DNA of 15,000 nucleotides from Stramonita haemastoma. Lineage: Eukaryota; Mollusca; Gastropoda; Neogastropoda; Muricidae. Positions 1-7,220 of the stretch are shown here, one piece after another. The stretch covers positions 39,839,299 through 39,854,298 of the forward strand of contig CM060328.1 of the NCBI GenBank assembly GCA_030674155.1, given 5' to 3'. Both the position numbers and the translations under genes were made by a program. The notes beneath the pieces are model-generated. The model was not told where the DNA came from, did no database searches, and was given only the letters and a program-made list of their open reading frames with translations. The stretch's first letter is position 1. Each line of letters begins with the position of its first letter.

Positions 1-19
1 AGCAGCAGCAGCAGCAGCA

Positions 20-91
<72 letters not shown>

Positions 92-92
92 G

Positions 93-130
<38 letters not shown>

Positions 131-186
131 GGTGGTGGTGGTGGTGGTGGTGGTGGTGGTGGTGGTGGTGTGTTGTTGTTGTTCTT
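1..186. repeat. Compound trinucleotide array AGC-AGT-GGT-GTT
   Basis: The window opens inside a trinucleotide array that may continue upstream. It runs as AGC units (1-46, one ACAGC slip near 18), AGT units (47-120, with one GGG interruption near 90), about 16 GGT units (121-170) and a short GTT tail. Each block differs from the next by one base per unit, as expected of an array that diverged by point change followed by re-expansion. The AGT block contains TAG every three bases in one frame, so no meaningful reading frame exists. Confidence 0.97.
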
Positions 187-667
187 GTAGTACGGCTGCT
201 TTCAGTTCCAGGATTCTCGATGTCGGAACTCGGGTACCTTAATGATCAGCAAAAACGGCCGTATTCGCAAAAAACCCACCATTGTTTTTAAGCAGAATAT
301 CCGTTAAAAGTGTCACTTGCAAAAGAAATTAAAACCACTTGTTTTAAATATTGTGACTGTAAAACATTTAACTAGACCACAAGTAAAAGAACAGATGTAT
401 TCCTTCGAGAAGCAAAAAAGGGTGCTTTTCCAGGAGGGCAAGGTGTGGGGGTGGGGGGTAGGAGGGGCAAAATTATCTGTATAACAATAAACGTCACAGT
501 TATCCATTCTTGTTAAGTACTGAGCACAATGAATATTAAAAGGTCATACATTTAACAATAAAAAGTACGTGTGCATTAATATTAAATGCCATTTACAATC
601 TAGCATTCTCTTAAAACTCTGCATTACGATTCAGACTAGGATCACATTTTAACTTTAGGATACCTAT
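187..667. other. Unique AT-rich spacer, no gene recognised
   Basis: This is mixed, mostly AT-rich sequence without simple repeats. Two things stand out. A short segment at 253-284 recurs at 6460-6491. A G-rich stretch at 436-467 contains four runs of three or more G. Open frames here are short, lack a recognisable domain, and show no convincing splice context. Confidence 0.6.
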
Positions 668-890
668 GGGGAAGGGATAGCCCATTAGTCAGAGCACACG
701 TTTTTAAGTAAGGAGGTTAAGCAGCATCGAGCGTGGTTACCAAGTGAATGAGAGACCGTAGGCGCCCTTGGCTGCAGCGCTATCCCCCAGTTCACCCAGC
801 TGTAAATGGGTACCTGCTTTCTTCATGGTCAGGGAAGGTAAAGCAGCAAGGGAGAGTAGATGGGTGGCACCCATCTCCTCTCCATGTCAT
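668..890 (+). mobile_element. SINE-like element with 5S-rRNA-like segment (probable)
   Basis: Bases 711-782 resemble the middle and 3' part of eukaryotic 5S rRNA. GTTAAGCAG, then TCG, then TGGTTA, then AATGAGAGACCG follow each other at about the 5S spacing. These correspond to the box A and box C regions of the internal promoter for TFIIIA and RNA polymerase III. Upstream, bases 678-698 (TAGCCCATTAGTCAGAGCAC) look like a tRNA A-box region, so the head may be mixed. The 3' part includes CACCCAGCTGTAAATGGG (796-813), whose reverse complement resembles a segment inserted in the repeat at 8185-8490. A 5S-derived (SINE3-like) element is the best explanation. The boundaries are estimates, and no poly-A tail or target duplication was found. 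Confidence 0.45.
744..760 (+). promoter_or_regulatory. 5S box-C-like internal Pol III promoter region
   Basis: GAATGAGAGACCG (745-757) matches the box C region of 5S rRNA genes with one or two changes. An upstream AAGCAG (718-723) sits where box A would be. It is a relic within the SINE-like element; whether it is still active cannot be judged. Confidence 0.4.
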
Positions 891-1044
891 GTACAACACC
901 ACCTGTGACGCGAAGGTTGACATGAAAACCACGTCAGCACAATTTTGTGTTTAAAATAACTTGGCGAAATTGGGGACATAAAGGGTACTGGCGGCAAATC
1001 AACGACTACGTAATGTGTGTGAATGCCCAAATGTGGTTCTCTGT
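891..1044. other. Spacer, nothing recognised
   Basis: Unique sequence between the 5S-like element and the GA/GACA array. No motif, repeat or plausible exon is evident. Confidence 0.5.
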
Positions 1045-1142
1045 ATGCCTCCATGTACGGAGAGAGAAAGAAGAGAGAAGAAGAAGGTAGACAAAATAGG
1101 GAGAGAGAGAGAGTTTTTGAGAGAGAGAGAGAGAGAAGAGAC

Positions 1143-1189
<47 letters not shown>

Positions 1190-1236
1190 GACAGAGACAG
1201 AGAGACAGACAGACGCCAGACAGACAGTCAGACAGA
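1045..1236. repeat. Compound GA / GACA microsatellite
   Basis: An impure AAG/GA-rich purine stretch (1060-1147, with a short T-run) passes into (GACA)n tetranucleotide repeats at about 1147-1187, then GACAGA hexamers and further GACA to about 1236. The open frames across it (RERERE and TDRQTDRQ peptides, and their SLSLS antisense) are translations of the repeat and not proteins. Confidence 0.95.
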
Positions 1237-1700
1237 ATATGTTAAGGATCCACCATTTCAAATGTGTTTTTTTATGTACAGCCGCCGACCAGAACACAAA
1301 GGGACACAAACATAAGCCAAAACAAGGAACATGAAAAATAAAAGGATATAATGCAAAAAAGAAAAAAATGAAAGAACAAAATTAAATATTAGGCAACATT
1401 ACATGATTTCTGTTCGTGTCTATGCAATAACTGGTAATGATTTTATTGTTTTCTTTGTCCTAAAGCATAAAACTAAACATTGCATCTTCTCTTGTAGTTA
1501 TGGAAATATTGTTTGTAACAAAGATGTTCATTGATTTTCAATTGTTTGGCATATGCTTATGATGAGTATTTTGTCTCATAGCAGTTTATAATTATTAGAC
1601 AAACTCAATTACATGCAATTATTGCGGAGAACGAGCGAGTTTAATGACTGCCATTTGGATTTAATTGTTGCAAATAATGGCATGTATATTATAAGAATCT
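1237..1700. other. AT-rich unique spacer
   Basis: AT-rich sequence with several A- and T-runs. No coding potential, RNA gene or repeat family is recognised. Confidence 0.55.
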
Positions 1701-1964
<264 letters not shown>

Positions 1965-2298
1965 TGCCCAAGAGGACTTTCAAACCTTCAAAACTGAACA
2001 AACGATTTATGGCTTCTTTTGCAACACAAGACTTTTAAACCGTCAGTGACAGGACCAGCGTTTCGTCTGAGAATCGACCCGAACACCTTCCTGCCGTAAC
2101 TGTCTGTAACTGGGTTTCAGTTGGAAGGCAAGAGGCTGTGAGGATGTTACTGCTGCATTGTGTTCGACATCAACTGCCCAACCTTCTGTTACACAGGCCC
2201 CCCGGACTGACAGTGTTGTGTACAGAGAGAAGTGTTGATCTCACGTAGACAGGGACAGAGGGAGAGCCAAAGTGAACGGCCAAAATTAAGAGCCAAAT
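1965..2298. other. Unique spacer upstream of SINE
   Basis: Mixed-composition unique sequence. No gene, RNA or known repeat is recognised. It ends at the GGGGCGG head of the SINE copy. Confidence 0.5.
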
Positions 2299-2307
2299 GG
2301 GGCGGTA

Positions 2308-2318
2308 TAGCCTAGTGG
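2308..2318 (+). promoter_or_regulatory. Pol III A box of SINE copy 1
   Basis: TAGCCTAGTGG fits the A-box consensus TRGYNNARNGG at every position. It lies 9 bases into the element and 32 bases upstream of the B box, as in tRNA genes. Confidence 0.88.
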
Positions 2319-2350
2319 TCAGAACATTGCACTCGCAATTTGACGACCCG

Positions 2351-2361
2351 GGTTCGATTCC
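2351..2361 (+). promoter_or_regulatory. Pol III B box of SINE copy 1
   Basis: GGTTCGATTCC is a perfect B box (GGTTCRANNCC). It is flanked by CGGG and CCCG, which pair to form a T-arm with the loop TTCGATT. Confidence 0.9.
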
Positions 2362-2651
2362 CGTTCGAGGGGATTTTTCCCCCTGGAGTTAACATCTGTG
2401 CCGACTCCACTCTCCCCAAAAATCCTTCGAATGAGGCTTTAAACCGAGCCCCGTGTGCGAACGCACGCGGAACATCTTGTGCACACGTTAAATCCTGTTC
2501 CACTTTTCGTAAGAGTAGGCCATGGTGAGCCCGTGGGAACAGATGACAATATTTACACAACTGCATACACACGGGGACTGGATGTGAAAAATGATATGAG
2601 TGCTTATTCCATTATCTTCGATATAAAAGAATTAAATAATAAAAAAAAAAA

Positions 2652-3214
2652 CTGAAGAACATGACTGTTTTTAATCATTGTGTATAATTTTAAAAAATTA
2701 TTCCAGTCATGGTGATGTAGGACGATTTGTTTTCTTGAAGCTTAACTGCTGTCTCCTCGAGAAATTGGCTGCTGTCCTTCGAGAGAACGTATCAGAACAT
2801 CTTGAACGCTGACGACGACTAGGAGACTTGAATTGCACAGTTCTTATGTCCTGCAGCCCTGGGGGCTAGTTGCCTTTAGAGAACATCTCCAACGCTGACT
2901 GTCCGTAGCGCCCTCTTGGCCGAGAGAGTAGGGGGTGTGCGTGGGCAAGGCATCTCCACTATAATCACATTTCTGCCCTACTTCCAAAATAGCAGCTGCC
3001 ACCTCTGCTGTTTTGGAGGTCATCGTCGAAACACGACAAACATATGTATGTATACACTACAATGCCCTAGAGGAACAATTTCCTTCTGTTTTCTTCTGCA
3101 ATTGTCTGAGTTGTGTCCTTTCCTGGCAGGTTTTAGACGTCACCACGGGTAATTATCTAGCTTCTGCGTGAGGATTTACACCTGCCCCCTTTTTGTGACT
3201 GGTGTGTATGTGTG
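2652..3214. other. Unique spacer with short imperfect direct repeats
   Basis: No gene recognised. Two 19-base segments, GAACATCTTGAACGCTGAC (2795-2813) and a copy at 2881-2899, match at 17 of 19 positions. A second local pair, CTGCTGTC followed by CTTCGAGA or CCTCGAGA, lies about 22 bases apart near 2747 and 2770. The open frame at 2916-3152 has no recognisable domain. Confidence 0.5.
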
Positions 3215-3364
3215 TTTTATTATTATTTATTTATTATCTTTGATATCAAGGATAATGCAATAAGCGCTCATGTGGCTCTTTTACATCCAGTTCCCGTGTG
3301 TATGCAGTTTTGTAAATCTTGTCATCTGTTCCCACCGGCATACAATGGCGTACTCTTACGAAAA
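3215..3364 (-). mobile_element. SINE family A, copy 2 (3' part, antisense)
   Basis: Reading the minus strand gives the 3' part of copy 1: the CGTAAGAGTA block at 3351-3360, the GGGAACAGATGACA block around 3321-3334, the ACACGGGAACTGGATGT block around 3281-3301, then the TTCGATATAAA-like end and an ATAAATAA tail at 3215-3240. The head, core and promoter boxes are missing. The truncated 5' edge meets a GT/GC array directly at 3365. Confidence 0.85.
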
Positions 3365-3492
3365 TGTGTGTGTATGTGTGTATGTGTGTGCGTGCGTGCG
3401 CGCGTGCGCGCGCACGGGGTGTGTGTGTCGCGCCGTGCGGCGCGCGTGCGTGCGCGCGTGCGTGCCGCGTGCGTGTGTTTGTGTGTGTGTAC
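3365..3492. repeat. GT / GCGT alternating purine-pyrimidine array
   Basis: TG repeats with TATG interruptions pass into a GC-rich centre (about 3388-3472) of GCGT and GCGC units, then back to GT to 3492. The centre contains runs of strict purine-pyrimidine alternation such as GTGCGTGCGTGCGCGCGTGC (3386-3405). Frames across it (CVCVC, RARVRA peptides) are artefacts. Confidence 0.93.
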
Positions 3493-3633
3493 ATCGGATT
3501 TGATATGAACCAGTACTTAGTATAGTGCCTGGTTTCTTTCAACTGCAAGCCATTGCTGAAGAAGAGCTTTGCTTGAAACATTTACCATTTCTGAATAGAG
3601 AGAAAATGGCTTTTACTATAACAACAACTAACA
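3493..3633. other. Unique spacer
   Basis: Unique sequence between the GT/GC array and the trinucleotide complex; nothing recognised. Confidence 0.5.
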
Positions 3634-3637
3634 GCGG

Positions 3638-3697
<60 letters not shown>

Positions 3698-3988
3698 ACT
3701 ACTACTACTACTACTACTACTACTACACTACTACTACTCTACTAGCTACTGCCTGCTGCTGTTGCTGCTGCTGCTGCTGTGTTGTTGCTATTTATGCTAC
3801 CCTTATTTTTACAACTACTGCTACTTGTACTACTTTTACTGCTGCAGTTACAACTATCATTTCCAATACTACTACTACGATTACTGCTGCTGCTGCCGCC
3901 GGCCTACTACACTACTACTACTACTACTACTACTACTACATACTACTACTATACTACTACTACTATACTACTACATACTACTACTACT

Positions 3989-4027
<39 letters not shown>

Positions 4028-4033
4028 ATACTC

Positions 4034-4069
<36 letters not shown>

Positions 4070-4070
4070 G
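3634..4070. repeat. Trinucleotide complex, left arm: (ACT)n and (CTG)n
   Basis: ACT/TAC blocks (3637-3740, 3901-4028) alternate with CTG/TGC blocks (3753-3780, 3880-3900). The section ends in eleven uninterrupted CTG units (4035-4067). Between them are degenerate units of the same class. The YYY, TTT, LLL, CCC or AAA peptides readable from it are repeat translations. Confidence 0.95.
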
Positions 4071-4194
4071 GTAATAATGACGACGATGATGAAGACGATG
4101 ATGGCGAGAACCATGATACTAAGGATGATGATGGCTGTGTGGAGTAGTAGTGGTAGCAGCTGGTGATAAATAACGCCACCAAAAGCAAGGAAAA
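4071..4194. repeat. Degenerate GAT/GAC/AAT centre of the trinucleotide complex
   Basis: AATAAT, GACGACGATGATGAAGACGA (4079-4098) and GATGATGATGG units separate the two larger arms. Bases about 4160-4194 are non-repetitive and act as a spacer. Confidence 0.75.
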
Positions 4195-4330
4195 GACGAG
4201 TAGCAGTAGCAGTAGTAGCAGCAGTAGTAGCAGTAGCAGTGGCAACAGTAGCAGTAGTAGCAGCAGTAGCAGCAGCAGTAGCATAGCAGCAGTAGCAGTA
4301 GGAGCAGCAGCATTAGCAGTGCAACAGCAA

Positions 4331-4380
<50 letters not shown>

Positions 4381-4426
4381 GCAGCAGCAGCAGCAGCAGG
4401 AGCAGCAGCAGCAGTAGCAGCAGCCC
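4195..4426. repeat. Trinucleotide complex, right arm: (AGC)n, (AGT)n, (CAG)n, (CAA)n
   Basis: AGC and AGT units alternate almost one for one to about 4320, then CAG and CAA units follow to 4414. The longest pure CAG stretch is eight units (4376-4399). This arm is the complement class of the CTG/ACT arm upstream. A frame from 4163 reads as poly-serine and then poly-glutamine, which is what AGC/AGT and CAG/CAA arrays give by default. I see no support for an exon. Confidence 0.95.
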
Positions 4427-4562
4427 TAACACTAACGATTTTACGGCAGAGTCCACTGGTCATCTGTCAACTCCAGCATTGTCTTCAGTCGTAAAGAACC
4501 TGGTAATAGGCGCTAATAGCTTCATGGACTTCCTTGAACACACTTCCTTGCTCCCTAACTCT
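4427..4562. other. Unique spacer
   Basis: Short unique stretch; no motif recognised. Confidence 0.5.
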
Positions 4563-4860
4563 GACTTACACTAATCAGCATTTTATTGTTCCCCATCCCT
4601 ACCCTTCCCCTTCCCTTCCCTTCCCCCATCGCTAAATCCCCTCTCCCCTCTCCAATTCCTTGTTTCGTGACTGCACTGACTTACACTTATCAGCAGTTTA
4701 TGATTTTCCATCCCTTCCCTTCCCTTTCCCTCCAATCCCCCTAATCCCCCCCCCCCCCCCTCTACTATTACGTGTTCCATGACTCTACTTAATAGCAGTT
4801 TATGGTTTCCTGACCTCCCCTCCCCCTCTCCATTATCCCCAGTACCCCCTTCTTCCATAG
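4563..4860. repeat. Degenerate minisatellite, about 2.7 units of 103-115 bp
   Basis: Three successive units start with a GACT-x-ACTTA-like block followed by CAGCAGTTTATG or a close variant, then a C/T-rich block. Unit 1 is 4563-4677, unit 2 is 4678-4780, and unit 3 is 4781-4860 (partial). Each carries its own TTCCC or CCCCT polypyrimidine filler of different length. A C15 homopolymer (4746-4760) has grown in unit 2. The minus-strand open frame of 91 residues here is a repeat translation. Confidence 0.75.
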
Positions 4861-5036
4861 AGAAAAATCAGTGAACCATGCCATGTATAGAAGACAAAAC
4901 ATGAACTGGTCTTGAAGGCACTTCTCAAAGTGACGTGATAGACTCTAAACAAAGGTTGCGAAAACAACAGAAAAGAACACAGCTTCTATAAGCACTGTGC
5001 CATTATATTATTAAAATCATCCATCAACTTAGCATC
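4861..5036. other. Unique spacer
   Basis: AT-rich unique sequence before the next SINE copy; nothing recognised. Confidence 0.5.
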
Positions 5037-5290
5037 ATGGAGTTAACATCATGCTGATCATCTCCCCACAAAGTTCCTCGGATGAGACTTTAAACCAAGC
5101 CCGTGCTAACGCACGCAGAACATCTTGCGCACAGTAAAATTCCTGTTTCCAGCTTTTCGTAAGAGTGATCGTGTGCCTGGAAACAGAGTGACATTTACAA
5201 AAGTGCATAAAGAACTGGATGAATAAAGCACAAGGTGCTTTATTCCCTTATCCTCGATTAAAGAGTATCAAATCAAACAATCAATAATCA
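5037..5290 (+). mobile_element. SINE family A, copy 3 (headless)
   Basis: Begins at the GGAGTTAACATC linker (5039-5050) and so lacks the whole tRNA-like head with both promoter boxes. The core CTCGGATGAGACTTTAAACC (5078-5097), the AACGCACGCAGAACATCTTG block (5108-5127), CTTTTCGTAAGAGT (5153-5166) and a degraded 3' end to about 5290 follow in order. The GGGGACTGGATG block has decayed to GAACTGGATG. It is older-looking than copy 1. Confidence 0.85.
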
Positions 5291-5654
5291 GTAAAACTAA
5301 CTGAATGATCAATACAAGTCACAAACGTTGAACGAGTTAGAAACGTCGCTTAAATAATGACAAATTTACATTTAAAAACATCATAAAATTAATGTTCTGA
5401 AGCTTACCTTTCGTTTGATTTGAGGTGCTGAAACACTATGGTGTTTGGCAGCAGGTGTAACAATGGCCACACGGTTTGGTGAAAGGGGATTTTGTTCCTC
5501 GGTACTGCTGGTTGATAATCAGGTACTCTTTGCAAAGACTGGTAGCAGAGTGGGTGTTTCAAGTCATCAGTACAAGATTTAATTTATAGAGTAATCATAT
5601 TAATCAAGATACTCTATAATGACTAACTACTTGTATTATTATGGGCGCAGGACC
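5291..5654. other. Unique AT-rich spacer
   Basis: No gene, RNA or repeat recognised. Confidence 0.5.
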
Positions 5655-5920
5655 GGGGGGGGGGGGGGGTAGCCTAGTAAAAACATTCAAAAACATTAAC
5701 TAGTATTCGATGAGACTATAAACCGAGGCCCCCCGTGTGCGAACGCACGCAGAACATCTTGTCAGACGTTAAAACCCCGTTCCGCCTTTAGAAGAGCAGC
5801 CATTGTGTGCCGGTAGGAGCAGATGACAAAATTATTATTAAAAAAATCCCAGCATGCACACAGGTGTCGAGTTAAGACACCATCCCTGAGGAAAATTGGG
5901 GGTTGGAGTCCCCAAGACGG
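5655..5920 (+). mobile_element. SINE family A, copy 4 (internally deleted, variant 3' end)
   Basis: The head starts in a G15 run (5655-5669) followed by a partial A box TAGCCTAGTAA (5670-5680). The B box and about 100 bp of linker are missing. The core resumes at ATGAGACTATAAACCGAGGC (5709-5728), with the CGAACGCACGCAGAACATCT block (5740-5759) next. The 3' end is the variant also seen in copies 5 and 6 (GCATGCACACxxGTGTC...ACACCATCCC, 5852-5887). A TCCCCAAGACGG match at 5909-5920 sets the likely end. Family B copy 1 begins about 30 bases later. Confidence 0.78.
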
Positions 5921-5949
5921 CTCGGGGCTGTTTAAAAAATAAAAAAACA

Positions 5950-6065
5950 ATGGTAGGCGATGCCTTGTGGTGACGCGCTCTCCCCGGGGAGAGCAGCCCG
6001 AATTTCACGCAGAGAAATCTACTGTAACATAAAGTGGTAAAAATAAAATAAAATAAAATAAAAAT
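5950..6065 (+). mobile_element. Family B repeat, copy 1, with AAAAT tail
   Basis: A compact module: GGTAGGCGATGCCTTGTGGT (5952-5971), then the 18-base perfect palindrome GCTCTCCCCGGGGAGAGC (5977-5994), then GCCCGAATTTCACGCAGAGA (5996-6015), AATCTACTGTAACATAAAGT and a tail of AAAAT pentamers (about 6039-6063). The same module occurs at 8185-8490, 8812-8891 and, decayed, at 11260-11335. It codes for nothing by itself. An A-rich linker (5931-5949) joins it to SINE copy 4 upstream. Confidence 0.8.
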
Positions 6066-6151
6066 GTTGGGAATATTTTTTGATTTCCTCCAATACCGGC
6101 ACTGTTTACCTACATCACACACAGAATTAAAGATCTGAAAGGGGAGGGGGA
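6066..6151. other. Short spacer
   Basis: Unique sequence ending in a G-rich stretch that merges with the next SINE head. Confidence 0.4.
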
Positions 6152-6440
6152 GGGGGCGGTAGCCTAGAGGTTAGAGGTGGAGTACACAATCTGACATCAG
6201 GGGTTCGGACTACCACACACTCCCATTTGAGGGATTTTCCCCCCAGGGAGTTAACATCAAAGCGAGCTTCACTTTCCAAACAGACCTTCGGATGAGACTA
6301 TAATCCATACCCGTGTGAGTCCGTTTTCCCACAAGAGTAGGCCATTGCGTGCCGGAAAAAAAAGGATGACAGATATAGTAAAAAAATAGACTCATGCACA
6401 CTTGTATCTGTTTAGACATCATCCCCAAAGACGGAATGTG
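6152..6440 (+). mobile_element. SINE family A, copy 5 (head present, variant 3' end)
   Basis: The GGGGGCGG head is followed by a perfect A box, TAGCCTAGAGG (6160-6170). The B box is damaged (GGTTCGGACTA, 6202-6212). Linker GGGAGTTAACATC (6246-6258) and core CTTCGGATGAGACTATAA (6286-6303) follow. About 45 bp of the CGCACGCAGAACATCTTG block is deleted before ACAAGAGTAGGCCATT (6331-6346). The 3' part ends in GACTCATGCACACTTGTATC (6389-6408) and ACATCATCCCCAAAGACGG (6415-6433), the variant end, with no long A tail. Confidence 0.85.
6160..6170 (+). promoter_or_regulatory. Pol III A box of SINE copy 5
   Basis: TAGCCTAGAGG fits TRGYNNARNGG fully. The partner B box 31 bases downstream is mutated, so the promoter is probably weakened. 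Confidence 0.8.
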
Positions 6441-6662
6441 GCTACTTGATAATAGGATGAAACGGACGCATCCGCAAAAATCTCACCATTGGTGATCTCT
6501 ATAGTTTTACCTGTGAGAAACGAGCAAAAATCAACTCAGATAACTGAATAGATTGATGTACTAAAAATGTGACATCAAAGCGAGACTAAAGGAAGATGTA
6601 CATTGTTATCAATGTTAGTAATTAAAAACTAAATCAACAATATCAAATTATCTTGTAAGGTC
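6441..6662. other. Unique spacer with a short dispersed-repeat fragment
   Basis: Bases 6460-6491 match 253-284 at 27 of 32 positions in the same orientation. The rest is AT-rich unique sequence with no gene. Confidence 0.5.
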
Positions 6663-6785
6663 TCACACACACACACACGCACGCACGCACACACCACGCA
6701 CCACCACACACACAACACACACACACACACACACACACTCACACACACACACACCACGCACGCACCACGCACCACGCACGCACCA

Positions 6786-6830
<45 letters not shown>
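6663..6830. repeat. (CA)n array with CACG and ACC interruptions
   Basis: CA dinucleotides interrupted by ACGC and CACCACGCAC units to about 6788, followed by a pure (CA)n of about 40 bases to 6830. The array ends exactly at the truncated edge of SINE copy 6. CVCVC-type frames on the minus strand are artefacts. Confidence 0.95.
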
Positions 6831-6832
<2 letters not shown>

Positions 6833-7220
6833 TTGACGTCCCGGGTTCGATTCCCGTTCGAGGAGATTTTTCTCCTGGAGTTAGCATCAGTGCAGACTCT
6901 ACTCTCCCCCAAAGTCCTTCGGATGAGACTATAAACTGAGGCCCCGTGTGTGAACGCACGCAGAACATCTTGCACACACCTTAAATCCTGTTCCGCTTTT
7001 CGTAAGAGTAGGCCATCGTGTGCCGGTAAGAAAAGGATGACAAGATTTGTATAAAAAAGACTCATGCACACTTGTATCATGTTTAGACATCATCCCCAAA
7101 GTCGGAATGTAATCAGATGACATTTACAAAACTGCATACACACGGGGACTGGATGTAAAAGAGCACACGAGTGCCTATCCCATTACTCTCGATAGAAAAG
7201 AAGAAAATAAATAAATAATA
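6831..7220 (+). mobile_element. SINE family A, copy 6 (chimeric, two 3' ends in series)
   Basis: The head is cut at AATTTGACG, so the A box is lost, but the B box GGTTCGATTCC (6844-6854) is perfect. Linker, core CTTCGGATGAGACTATAAAC (6918-6937), GAACGCACGCAGAACATCTT (6952-6971) and CTTTTCGTAAGAGTAGGCCA (6996-7015) are well preserved. After GTGCCGGTAAG the copy carries the variant 3' end (7035-7110: GGATGACA...GACTCATGCACACTTGTATC...ACATCATCCCCAAAGTCGG). It then restarts at 7114 with the copy-1-type end (CAGATGACATTTACAAAACT, then ACACGGGGACTGGATGT), closing in an AAATAAATAAATAATAAA tail. The result is a copy with both ends joined head to tail. Confidence 0.87.
6844..6854 (+). promoter_or_regulatory. 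Pol III B box of SINE copy 6
   Basis: GGTTCGATTCC is identical to the B box of copy 1. No A box remains upstream because the CA array replaces it. Confidence 0.85.

Larger units (their letters stand above)
2299..2651 (+). mobile_element. tRNA-headed SINE, family A, copy 1 (near full length)
   Basis: The best-preserved copy of a dispersed family seen eight times in the window. Order of parts: a tRNA-like head (2299-2372) with perfect A and B boxes and a T-arm-like hairpin around 2348-2363; a linker with GGAGTTAACATC (2384-2395); a core around 2423-2475 with an (A/G)ATGAG-C-TTAAACCGAG-type block and CGAACGCACGC; an AACATCTTG block; CTTTTCGTAAGAGTAGGCCA (2504-2523); and a 3' end with ACACGGGGACTGGATGTG (2570-2587), closing in an A-rich tail of AAATAAT and A10. 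At about 350 bp with internal Pol III boxes and an A-rich tail it fits a tRNA-derived SINE. No protein is encoded. No clean target-site duplication was seen. The mobilising LINE is unknown. Confidence 0.88.

Noticed and set aside
711..782. A functional 5S rRNA gene
   Set aside because: Only the middle and 3' part resembles 5S, with many differences, and the 5' part is missing or replaced.
2299..2372. A true tRNA gene
   Set aside because: The A box, B box and T-arm are present, but the D-arm and a clear anticodon stem-loop do not form properly, no acceptor closure is seen, and the same head continues into a 350-bp repeat found elsewhere in the window.
4163..4417. Open frame reading poly-serine then poly-glutamine, as in a polyQ protein
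   Set aside because: AGC/AGT and CAG/CAA arrays give these residues automatically. The frame begins and ends in repeat, has no flanking domain, and the array is part of a larger non-coding trinucleotide complex.
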